Assembly: GCA_012064415.1 (NCBI GenBank)
Contig: SSNU01000052.1
Span: 436,403-500,402, forward strand
Direction of reading: 5' to 3'
Source: Gyrodactylus bullatarudis
Lineage: Eukaryota > Platyhelminthes > Monogenea > Gyrodactylidea > Gyrodactylidae
DNA: 64,000 bases
In this document: one piece after another, positions 33,903 through 45,700 of the stretch
Layout of the letters: every line of letters begins with the position of its first letter
Position numbering within the stretch: the stretch's first letter is position 1
The notes under the pieces: model-generated
The model's input: only the letters and a program-made list of their open reading frames with translations
Told to the model about the DNA's origin: nothing
The model's database searches: none
Program-made: the position numbers and the translations under genes

Positions 33903-34615
33903 TCATAGATGAAACAAATAGATTAAGTTTGCCAGAATAGATTTTGGAAAAGAAATTTTTTTTTTTTGATTTTGAGGATAATTCGATAACTGAGGTTTCA
34001 GAGAAAAACGGAATTCTATACGCTGTGTATCATGGCCCTTGTCGCTGACAAACTCATACTTGTGACACACTGTATGATGCTCGTAGCCTTCATTTTGAAG
34101 ACATTTGTAGGACTTAAATTCATCAGAAATAATAATGGATCCTGATAAGATTCGTTTATCAATGATTGCAAGGAGTGTGTCCTTCTTTCGATCAGGAACA
34201 GTTGTCATCAACGCCACCAAAAACCCATACATCTTCGTTGACTAGGGTATGCCCACGGTGGTATTTTCTTGAAACAAAGTGAGACTCATCAATTTGACAA
34301 ACGACTTTATCTCCACCAATTTTGACATCTTCAAGGATCACTCTCTCTGTGTAGATATCTCTAACGAAATTTCGCCAGTCTACAGCAGTTGGCCTTCCTA
34401 TATTGAGCTCCTCCATCATATTTTGTAGAGTATTGGTTTCCTTCCTTCCATTCTAATAATTTGTAGGATTTTCCATAACTCGAGTTTGGATCCTTCGAAG
34501 AATGTATCTGAATTAAATTATTTAAGAGAAAAAACATACTTTTCCTTATCGACTCTAAGTACTTGCACTTAGGACATCTGAAACAATAACCATCAGACTG
34601 GTAACTGATCTTTTA
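33903..34615 (-). pseudogene. Merlin (ISXO2/IS1016-like) DDE transposase, frameshifted
   Basis: Read from 34,615 down: a zinc-ribbon half (YCFRCPKC), SIRK, then TFFEGSKLELWKILQII, the GRPTAVDW segment, CQIDESHF (first catalytic Asp), KYHRGH and WVFGGVDD, PDRKKDTLLAIID, IISDEFKSYKCL (second Asp), and DTQRIE (catalytic Glu). This order is that of ISXO2-like transposases. Frames change near 34,435 and 34,205, and a GTATGT...TTCAG gap of 32 bp separates SIRK from TFFEG. The triad residues survive, but the protein cannot be made in one piece. Terminal repeats were not found. Confidence 0.8.
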
Positions 34616-35515
34616 ACTTTAACCTTTTTTAGAATAAGATTTCCAAAAGAATGTGGAACAGTTGGATGTTAGAGTAGTGTAATGAGTAAGTACATCCAGA
34701 TGATCACTAGGCTTGTTATTTGTTTGTTTTGGACGCCCTACTCAGTCATCAAACTTGAGAGAAAGCTATTTTTAGATAAAAATAAATTTCAGTGAAAAAT
34801 TATAAGTTTTTTTTTTGAAATCAAACATTTTTTTTCATATACAGAATTATAATGATTAATGATTGTAGAAATAAGAGAACAGAGAAAGAGTGTTCAATGT
34901 GCCCGGTGTGGAAGGGTTTGGATATCTTTTGATCCGAAATTATGTACGATCAACCAAGCATAGAGAATTCTTCAGCAAAAGAGGTCTTTCGAATGAATTT
35001 TTTAATTATTTTTGCTCAGAAAATTTAAGGTCAGTATAGAAACCCTACTCATAAGTATGATGATGATTTCGAAAACTAAATTTAAAAAGGAATAGGGTAA
35101 TTTTTGGTTCATAAGCCACAGGTCTAACTGATAGTGATAAATAGACTCTACCTCTGTTAGTTAATTAATAATAGTATTTAATAAATACTTTCACGATGTG
35201 AAAATTTTTGTACATTTCCATTGGTTGAGCTGATTATAATCCAAAAAGCAATGGGGTCACATCTCATTTATGCCTGTTCAGAAATTAATCAATTTGTAAA
35301 ATTTCCTCATGAGTTTAGATTCTAAACTTTAGAACCAAATAATATTCTTGATGAAGTTCGGCAATATTATCGCTCAAAATTTGAATTGATTATTCCCTGA
35401 ATATTGATAAAGATAAAAAATATTGGCAAAATTTTTATTTTTAAAATGCTTCAACTATTGTGACAACACAAGATCAGTATGTTGTTGAGAGCACATAAAC
35501 TTTATATCAACAAAG
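34616..35515. other. Gene-free stretch
   Basis: 35,340-35,400 shares TTCGGCAATATTATCG with 25,850, probably part of the family 2 PLE. Nothing else is seen. Confidence 0.4.
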
Positions 35516-35720
35516 AAATCAATTAGTTGTTCATGTGGCTCAGTGTAAATTGGTCAGACAACTCGAATGCTTGGAGAAAGAGTCAGGAAACATTTAAGGC
35601 CAAATCACAACAGTGCAGTTCAGTACCATCTCAAAGAAACATAGCATGTCGCAGATGAGTCAAACCAAGAAGATTAAAATTCAGTGAAAAATCACTTTTG
35701 AATTAAGCTTAATAACTTCG
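35516..35720 (+). pseudogene. PLE GIY-YIG endonuclease fragment
   Basis: In one plus-strand frame CSCGSV-stop-IGQTTRMLGERVRKHL is followed by HNSAVQYHLKET. CxCGxxYIGxT and the RxxEHL-like helix define a PLE GIY-YIG module; the Tyr of YIG is replaced by TAA. It is the only PLE protein remnant on the plus strand here. Confidence 0.7.
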
Positions 35721-36704
35721 ATACTAGGAATAAGTTATTCCGAATAACACAAACTCATACGATGTATAAGTGGAAATTTAGCATCAGATTTGCACCAGGA
35801 ATGTATTTTAATTGATCTATTTAACCAAAAATTGTTGCTAATTTTGCAAGAAAATTTCACTCGCAATTTCAAATGCTTTTCAAGCTTCAGAACGATTTTC
35901 AAATAGGCCTAACAGAGTTAAGTTTTCCGCTCTTTTGAACAGTATAAACCTTTTTCCCTCTTAAAATTCGACTCATGTGATGCCTATTTTTGCAAATTTC
36001 GCTTTTTCACATTTTCTCAATTTTTACCCAAACCTTGAAAGATAGGAAAATGCCTGACTAGCAAAAATATAGCATGATAGTAAACTTAGATATTTTGTGA
36101 TATATTATCAAAAAAGAATCGTGAAAAAATGTTTTTAAATTATTGGAAAGGGCTTATGTTCACATCTTTTTTACCAAATTTCGTATCAAGTGTTTAAAGC
36201 TTTTCCACTCGGAATAAAGACAATGAAAAATTAAATTTAGATAAAAATTAGATTTATAGTAAAAGAAATTACACTTATATTTTGTACAAGGAATCTCTCA
36301 TTTTTTGAGCAGTAAAACAAACAAATAACATGTACGAACACACTATTTGTAGTCATTTAAAAAAATAGCATAAATTTTGTTCAAATAATAATAATAATAA
36401 TGAGTTGTTAGTAGAAAACTAATCTGATAAAAATCAATCTTTCTCGAGGACCACTACTGAAAAGGAGAAGTAGTGGTTTTGTGATTTGAAAAGAAAATGA
36501 TTGTAAAACACTCTAGTGTTAGATGGGAAATGATCAAGGAGATAAATGCATTAAAATATGGAAGAACATGAATTCGTTCAGGAAAAAAAGGACAGGGAAT
36601 ATTGTACAGGCGGGGGGTAAATTGATTTTTGTCTAAATATGGCCAAGAACAGGAAATATAATCCTCAAAATCATATGGACTACTTTTGATTCAATTGAAT
36701 TATA
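35721..36704. other. Downstream region of ACF1, no gene seen
   Basis: Contains a short AAT-triplet run near 36,386-36,400. No exon recognised. Confidence 0.4.
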
Positions 36705-39700
36705 TTAAATTTGTATTTTCTTGGGAATTTTTCTTGTCCTGAGAAGAGGTTTATCTGTGGAAACATCTTCGTTGAACTTTTGATCGATGAAATTTTTCAG
36801 GTCTATAGCGCATTGATGCAGACGACTGCCCTCTCGATTTAATGTAATCCATCGTTGTAGAAGAATCTTTAGCTGTGGAATTATTTGCAGGGGTCCATTT
36901 GGGAAGCCATCGCGTAAGAGACAATCTTGGAGACCATTCAAGTCTTGTGCGTATAATTTGGCATTCTTATTTTTCTTTTCAAATTCATCATGATAGTTGT
37001 AAGACTTGGAGAGACCGCACTTATTCAATGGTTTTGCTGAAGGCAGGGCCATGAGCTCTTTCATGAATTCAATTGCAGAATTTTTATCGTTGACAACATT
37101 TGGCTTGTTCTCTTTGAGATCTTGAGAAGTTTCCAAAATTTGACCATTCTTCTTCTTTCTAGTTGATCCAGTTGTCTCTGACGGTGTTGATTGAGAAGAA
37201 ATTTGATTTTGTTTAGCCTTTGATGCAATGGGAGCAATTATTATTTTTTTAGTTTCATTTTCATCACCAATTGATGTTCGACTTATAGAACGTTTCTTTG
37301 AATTTTTAATCGAAATAGCATTTTGATCAGGAAGGGTATTTTCGTTTGCAATCGATTTACTAACCAGTGACTTTTTATCTTGGTCAGAAGAAGAGGTTTT
37401 TTCCAGAGATTTTTCGATTTCCTTGTATTTCAAAGGAAGCTTGTCGAGAGAATCTTTCCATTTGGAATCAAAACCAGCGAGCTTTTTACATGCTTGACAG
37501 GACAAGAGAGAAGATTGGAAAATTTCTGAGGCATCTGAGTATTTCTGATTGTTTGAATTGGAAAATGCAGTGAATTGGCCAAGTAAGAGAGCTGCTTTTG
37601 GATTGATTTGATTATTGCTATTGTTCCAAGAAGATTTTTTACGAACAGATACGTTTCCTGTTCCTCTATTAGCACGTGGATTTGAGTCGACCAGGCAGGA
37701 ATAATGGAAGGGGCATGCACATGTAGAACAACGAATAAATCCTAAAAATGTCAACGTGTTAAATTGAGACTCAAGAGAATTCGAGGTCTTGTAAGAAGAA
37801 TTTTCATTAAAAGGCAAATGACAGGAAGAACAAATGATTTCTGGAAGAGGATTGATGTCAGCATAATTGTGCATATTAGATTTGATGCCTTTAATCATAA
37901 TTGCTGTTTTTCTAGCGGCTCTCTCAAGGGTTCGTGATAAAAGATGGACTTCTGATGCTGATTTTGCATTTATAACACACGAGATCCATCGTTGGAGGCC
38001 GTTAGTTTGACGATGACATTGGAGGGCAATTTGAGATTCACAATCATCCTGCGATAAGAAAAGGAGAATAAATTTTAAAAATAAAAAACATTCTTTTTGC
38101 ATCAAAATTACCGATTCGAGTTTATTCGAAGTGAGAAGAGCTTCACGAAATTGAGAATTTTTGATAAAAAACAAGAATGCAAGTCCACCGCGGAGAGTTT
38201 TATCTTCTGAACCTGTAAATTGTAAATGATTATTCAAATTTTTGTTTAATTTTCAATTGTATATTAAAACTTACTCATTGATCCAGACAAGTAAAACGGA
38301 TTTACACTGAGGAAAATTTTCAACAGTTTTCGGCAACATCTCTTAACACTAAAGGAAAAACAGTTTAAATAAGAGGAAGCTATCAAGATTAGCTTGAATA
38401 TTTCTTACTCGTCGTGAAAATCATGATTCAAAAAGTCTTTTATTATTTTTATTTCATCTGGCATGAAAAGATTTTCAAAATCTGTTTCAAAATTAACAAA
38501 ATTATTAGTTTTACGAGTGAGGCGCTGTTTCAATTGAGATAAATTCCGATTGAGCCATGATACAAGTATTTCTTGAGACGTTTTTCTTTGGTCAGGCATT
38601 ACCTCGACATCTGATTCCAAGCGAGACTTTTTGATTTCACTTGGTTCAGAAATATCAACGGATTCTTTTTCCTCGTTCTTAACATCTACCATCTCAGTTG
38701 AAAGATTTGATTTTTTTGACGGCAGAAAGAAATCCAGAGGGCATGATTTCATTGAGCGAAGGATGATTGAGCGATAATTGTTGATTGAATGGCGGAGTTT
38801 TTGTTCTCTAATACCACGTGGATTGAGACAAACCTGTTGAGAGATGAAGAGATTAATTTTTTGGTTTAAGACGAAACCCAAGCAAAATTACCTCTAATTT
38901 TTTGAGAAGATTTACAATAGCATTGTGGTTATATTCTTCATTCATGATAATACATTCATCAGGATATAGGATTGACCATTTTTGGTTATCTGATGAGAGG
39001 GAATAATCATAAACTTGTTTCACAGCCGGATGCCTCAAATGTTCTTCTTGGTTAGTGGGTATATCCTAAATTAAAAAGTTTAATATTTATATTTGAAATA
39101 AGCATCAAACCTACTCACTGGATTACTCAGTGATCTTAAGAATTCCAAATCAATTTTATCCCTGTGAAATTTGATGGGGAATTCAGCTGATAACTGATTT
39201 AGCATTGCTTCTCGTTTACCGATTTCTCCTGTTTTTACTAAAAAAGGAAGAAATATTTAATTAGGAGAATGATTGTGAATAATACTTTCTATCTGAATGC
39301 ATTACATTAATGATTCAGAGGCGGTAGGGATATGGAAGAGATGTGTATTGTCCTTGGGAAGGTGGGATTTTACTTTCTCTCGTGCACATGAATTATAAAA
39401 TTAGGTCAATAGGAGGAATTATTATTTTCTTTTGAGAAAATTATCAACTCAAAATTCGAGCTATTTTATAGAAAAGTTTTCAAATAACAAAAAAACTAAC
39501 TTAGATAGTTTGCATTGACACCAAAATTAGCATAATTTCCATTAGACTCAATCTCTTTGAGTAACTTTGTGGAGTTATCTAAAACCTCTTCGCAATTCAT
39601 GCCAAGTGTAAGGTTTTGTGGAATTTGTTTGACAAGAACCTTCATAGGTCGCTTCTTCCTCTTTCGGCCATTGTGATCATAAACAGATCCTAACTCTCCG

Positions 39701-42700
39701 TGAATAATCTCTTCAGGTGGGGGCTCTATCAGTAGAGCAGGTATTGATAAAACTAACCAATAAGTTCGGTGTAGTCTATCTTGTCCGAGAGGTGTCATGT
39801 TCCCTTTGCTCGTTAAATCAAATATTGTTTCCCAGAAGAGGACATCTTTTTGAAGTTCTGTCTCAATGGGCGGCTTTCTATAATTTTAAAGTTAATTTTA
39901 ATTCATCAAATAGAATAGAGATTTAAAACAATAAAAATGGATAGAAATCAGTTATTAAATTATAAGACAATATAAATTAGGGTTTAGAGGCATTTAGATA
40001 TTTGAATGAACAGGAAAAAGAATAAAAATATCATAAATTGACTGCTCAAACAATTCTTAACAGATATTTCCTTCCATCACGTAGATAAATCATCTCATTA
40101 AGAAGTTAACTTGACATAAATGGAATAATAAAAAATGATAATATATTCACGAATGGGAATGATGATTTAAGACTCGATTGAATTTGGAGTAACAGTAATG
40201 TCAAGCATTTCTTATTTGGAGATCTCATTTCAAAAATTAATTAAACTTCTTTATAAGGAAGGTTTGACACATCGAATCGGAGATCTTCCGGATGAATAAA
40301 TTAAGTTTACAATGATAATTGAAAGAATAAAGAAGAAAAGAATACATATAAAAGACTAACTCATTAGCTATGGAGGCTGGTGTAAGTTTATAGGAACTGT
40401 TGCCTCCATTGTCGATTGGCGTCTTTTTAACAATGGGACTCTTCCCAACAACTCCTTTGGATTTCCCCTGAAAAAGGTAAAAATTGATTATAAAAATAGG
40501 AGAACTGATAACAATTATGGAATAGAAAACAATTATAATTCAAAGAAAACCGAGAGAAAATGTAATCTTTCTTGGGGAAAAGTATTGATGTATGCATCAG
40601 TAACTGCATTCAAATTTTATAATTTTATAGAGGGAAAATTAATAAAGAATATACGCAAAGATTTTTGAAAAAAATTCTTATCCATCAATGAGCAAGAATG
40701 TATCTGATTTAACTGTTGATATTTCCAACTCAGAGGACTAAAATTCTGAGTAATAAAAATAAGTTTCTCTTTCACGATAAGAATAGTTTCCAATTTATAA
40801 GTTGAGGTGAAACAACAATACACTGAAAATATTTATAAAAAAATTTTATATAGTCAAAAAGAAATGTTTAACAAAATAGAAAAATTTATTAAAACTTGAA
40901 TCAATATTAGAATTCTCGGTCATTGATCATCCCGAGTTTTGATAAATTTTAGGGGTATTTACCGTTATGGTCTGTCTGAGAATGATTATTTCCGTTATGG
41001 TTAGTCAAATAACACAGTGTTATTGTGATGAATAATATCAATTTCCAATAAAATTTATTAGAACTTAGGTCAATATTAGCATTCTCAGCCATGGTCATCC
41101 AAACGTTTCGACGGTGATTGTCTTCATACGCCTTCTTCAGTGGTACGGCGAGTTTGTCAAAAAACAAATTACTATTTATATACTTTCATGATCTCATACC
41201 TACCTATGGTTTGTTTTTCTAAATAAATTTTTCTGTTATAGTAATTTTTACAATATTATTTCTTTTATGGTTCTGATGAATAAATGCTATTGGCTAATCC
41301 AAAACGTTCCCAACATTATTTCATGTATAAATATATATCGATAGTCAGTGTTTAGTCTGAAGAGAACCGACGAAAATAAAGCTTTATTCTCCAAAACTAT
41401 CTTTCGTTCGTTCTTAACTCCAGCATGACTCCAAGTCAGCAACCCAAAAATATCTTCGAGGAAATCAGGCAACTTATGTCTTCCAATATTATTTCTTTTA
41501 TGGTTCGTCAGGCCTTGTTTGTTTTACTGTTATGGTCTGTTTATATATCTGTTACGTGCAATGTAGAAACTAAAAACAGTGTATACACTGTTCGTTTGCA
41601 TGAACAATGTAGAAACTCTACATTACACGTAACATATCTATCTTTTCTTATTCAACAACAATCTTATATTTCAATAATAATAAATACAATAGCAGACCTA
41701 ACCAATCAGAATTATTTAAAACCTTAATTTTTTTGGAAAAATTAACTGTTGAGATTGATCTCAAGTATTTACAATTAGCTATACAAATCTACTATAAAAA
41801 CTATCATTAAAAAGAGCTATGTTTTCTTATCTGGATTCTGTTATTGCTGCTTTTCGAAAATTTAAGAGTCTCAAAAGAAATGAAATAGATTCCCGACAAA
41901 AATTGCCTGACGAACCATCAAAGAAATACTTACTATAACAGAAAAATATATTTAGAAAACAAACCATAATGGAAATTAATATCATTCCTCACAATAAAAC
42001 TGTGTTATTTGACTAACCATAACGGAAATAATCATTCTCAGACAGACCATTTTAGAAGAATACCATGTCCGAGAGACCATAACGGTAAATACCCCTAAAT
42101 TTTATTAAAAGACTAATTTTATAGATATTTTCTTACCTAACCTAAAAATATGTACAAAAATCTGCATTCCTTTAAAGATCATCAGTGGGTTTTACTTAAA
42201 AAATGATCAAGCTATAAAAAGGTTTAAAACAATAAAAGTGAAATTTTAAAAATAAATTTTGTGAATCATATCCATACATGAGATTTAAATACTTTAGGTT
42301 AATGATTAGATTGAATTTGATTGGTTGATAACCAATGGTTATGTTAAAAAAGGAATTGAATAGAAAAATTTTTATCCCAGAGAATTTATCAATGAGAATT
42401 GAGACAAAAGAAAATTCGAAATTTAAGTAATTTTTATGATCCATCTTTTTTCGGAAATTAATGGATCTGAGTTTTATTTTAAGAGATTTCGATATTTTCT
42501 AGAAAGAAGAATCAAATTTACTGTGTACTAAAGTACATCTTAGACTTTGAGAAATCGTTAATCGCCTTAAGACAAAGAAGGTTTATGTTAAAATCGGTGA
42601 AATCAAAAATAAATATCAACATGTTGAACATAAATTGCGTGTATCAATTGTTGAGTGGAATTTTATAATAGTTCATCGTTAATAATAGTTCCAAATATTA

Positions 42701-45700
42701 TTAGTCTAAATATCTTACATGAAAAAAATATTGAAATCCCAAAGTCCCAAAAAATGATTCTAGAACTAACTTCATTTTTATCATCGGGTAGAGTTGATTC
42801 TGTCGGGTTAGTAGTAGTGGTTGTAGTTACTGGGATCAGGATACTCTTTATTTGGGTACGTAAATGCCGAGATTTCTCACAGGATAATTCGATAACTTCT
42901 CTCATCTGTGGTTGGATTAGAATCTCCTCCATCAGAGTTGTCATTATCAAAAGTTTCTCTGCCACGCTTAATTCGTAAATGTTATCTAAATCGATAATTT
43001 TGTTAATATGATGAAGAATTAATTTTACGTTAAAAAACTTGGTAAAACCGATCATCATATCTTAAGATGGGGAAAATATCAAATTTCCTAAAAAAATGAT
43101 TATGCACCAACAATAAGTTATAGTGTATCATTACTCTCTTATCAGTTGTTTTGAAATATGATATATTTGAAAAAAGTTTAGAATAAAATGGTAATGAAAT
43201 TGGAGATTAATAGACCTTATCAAAACTTGAAACGATTTGATTTTAATATGTACTTACTTGAGTCAGAGAGCTCTTGATCAGATTTAACTGAATTCGGATC
43301 TCAATTAAATATTTAATGTGTTTATTCAATATCAGAAGTGAGAAAACGTTGATATCAACTTTCATGGAAATTTGAGAGCGAGAATAGAACAGAGATTTTG
43401 GGAAATTAATTTTTATTCAATTCTTTTCAATTCAATGTCAATACTAGTCAATATACACTGTTATTCAATGTTATTCAATCAGTAACAAGGGATTTTTCAA
43501 ATGATCGAAAGTCCGATACTTAAAATTTCTATTACAACAAAGTTTAGAAATTTTTTTATATGAAATTCTTGTACCTATCCGAGTTATGTATTGGAATAGG
43601 CCAAATATTTTAAACTTTTACCAGCCTTAATCTCATTTTGAAGATAATTGAAAAACTGAGCATTCTTTCCTATAAAATTATACGTTTTCGAGTTTGTTGT
43701 AATATACAAAATCTCGATTGAAAACGACAATTTTCGAATACGCGCCAAGATTTTTTCAATGAATTTTACTACAAAAAGAGACAAAAATGAGATTTTCGAA
43801 TAGTTTTAGCAATATTTTGAATAAAAATAGGGCTTATAGTGAAAATTGAGTCTTTTTTCACATGTTGAAAGCAATTTCTAGAAAATTATGTAAATTTTGA
43901 TTTTGATTTTCAATTTGAGATTAAGGTATGAAACATTGTTGGGTGAAATTAAAATTTTGTATTACACTAGTATGTATATTAGAAATGACCAGACGTCTCA
44001 GATTATACTGTGATGAACTGGCGATAAAAATTCAGACATACTCTTTAGGGAAAATGGAACTTTTCAAATTAGGAAATTATTATCAATTATTATGATTACT
44101 TTAGAATAAATTAATCAAGATTACTAAAAATATTCTCATGATAGACAATATTATTTTTAATGAAAAATGAATCAATATTGAAAAATTTTGATACGCAAAT
44201 TGGTATGCTAAAGGAAGCCTGTTGAAAAATTATATAACTGCGATGAATAAATTAAATTTAGAAAGATTTTACTGGCATCATCATCGTTTTCAAATAATTT
44301 GTAGAAAGAATGAAAACTTGTGAATACAAAAATGAGTACAAATTGGCTTTCTATCATGGTGGAGCATTCTTTTGTGCCCTCAAGTTGATAGTGTTGATAC
44401 CAATATTTGCTCTGCAAGTTCTACAAATCGACCATGAAACTTATTATGCTGGATTCTGGGCAGGAGGAATAACCCTCATTCTAGTGATTGTTGATCTATT
44501 TGCAAGTTACCTTACAAAATTCACAGTGGGATCAGTGGGAATTTTTAGTCTTCTCTCAATTATTGAAACATTCGGAATAGTTGTTGCTTTTGCTGCAGGC
44601 GTTAAGAATGTGGAGGAGCTCAGAGATGAACTCCGACAGAATAAATCACAATTGGAAATTTTAGACTTTAACATGGACCAGCCATGGCTAAATGAAATAG
44701 CAATAGGCCTCTTATTTGGTATACAGGTATTCCTCAGCATGTACCTGGTATGTATTAAGAAAGTGGCAATCATCATTCACAAAAAAGTTCAAAGAAGAAA
44801 TATATAAGGTAGATTACAAGAAAATATTTTGTGAAGATTTACACAATTTTCAAGATGCCAAATAAATAAATAAACTTGTATTTCCGCAAAAAATAAATAT
44901 CTTGACTTCCATATTTACTAACTAGTAGTTTAATGAATAAATAAAATGTAGTAAAAGATAAAAACTCACCAGTTTGGAGTTTTTGAATAATTTCATGATT
45001 ATCTCTAAGAAACATGAAAGCTGGATCATCATATGGTCGAGTGCCTCCCCAAATTTGTCCCCGAAATCCTCCACCTCTGGCAGGAGAGGTCATGAAATGT
45101 AAATACAAAGCATAACTAAGACTGACACGGTCTAAGCCGACTTGAGACATTGACCCAGTAGATGCAGCGATGGCGCATGCTCTGGCAAGGCTTGTTTGAG
45201 AGCTCATTTCTGTGCTACTCATATTTAAAGAGGAGTTCATAGATGAAATCGATTGATTGAGCTGATCACCTGAAAGTTGCGAAGCAAACGTTATAGCTGC
45301 TTTGCCTGCCTTTCCGGAAGCAACTTGAGTAGAAATACCAACCAACTCAGAGATCATTGAACTGATAGCTGATTTTCTGTATAAAAGTAACAACTTTTCT
45401 GGCATTTCTTTAGAGGACTGGACCATCTCAAAGTAAGGAGAAACACTATCTAAAGTGGCACCAAGACCGAGGTTAGTAGTTGAACTGAGTGTTGTCATTA
45501 GTTGAGAAATGAAGCCAAAACTTTCATTATTCGTTATGCATAAAGATGAACTTCCGACAACACTACTGGCAGCACCTGCTGTGGCCAAGGCTGAACTAGT
45601 AGGTGGTTTAGAGTTTAACTCATTCTAAAATAAAATTATAATGAGACTTAAAATTTGATAATAAAGATTTTAACTTGCCTCTAATCTTCGAATGGCTAGC

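Noticed and set aside
36386..36400. AAT triplet run
   Set aside because: Too short (about five units) to be a notable microsatellite.
40949..41167. Possible extra ACF1 exon in intron 8
   Set aside because: It lies within an insertion in a transposon arm, is partly duplicated at 40,875-40,930, and exon 8 joins exon 9 in phase without it.
42655..42978. 107-codon plus-strand frame
   Set aside because: It is antisense to ACF1 exon 8, whose WHIM motif explains the open frame.
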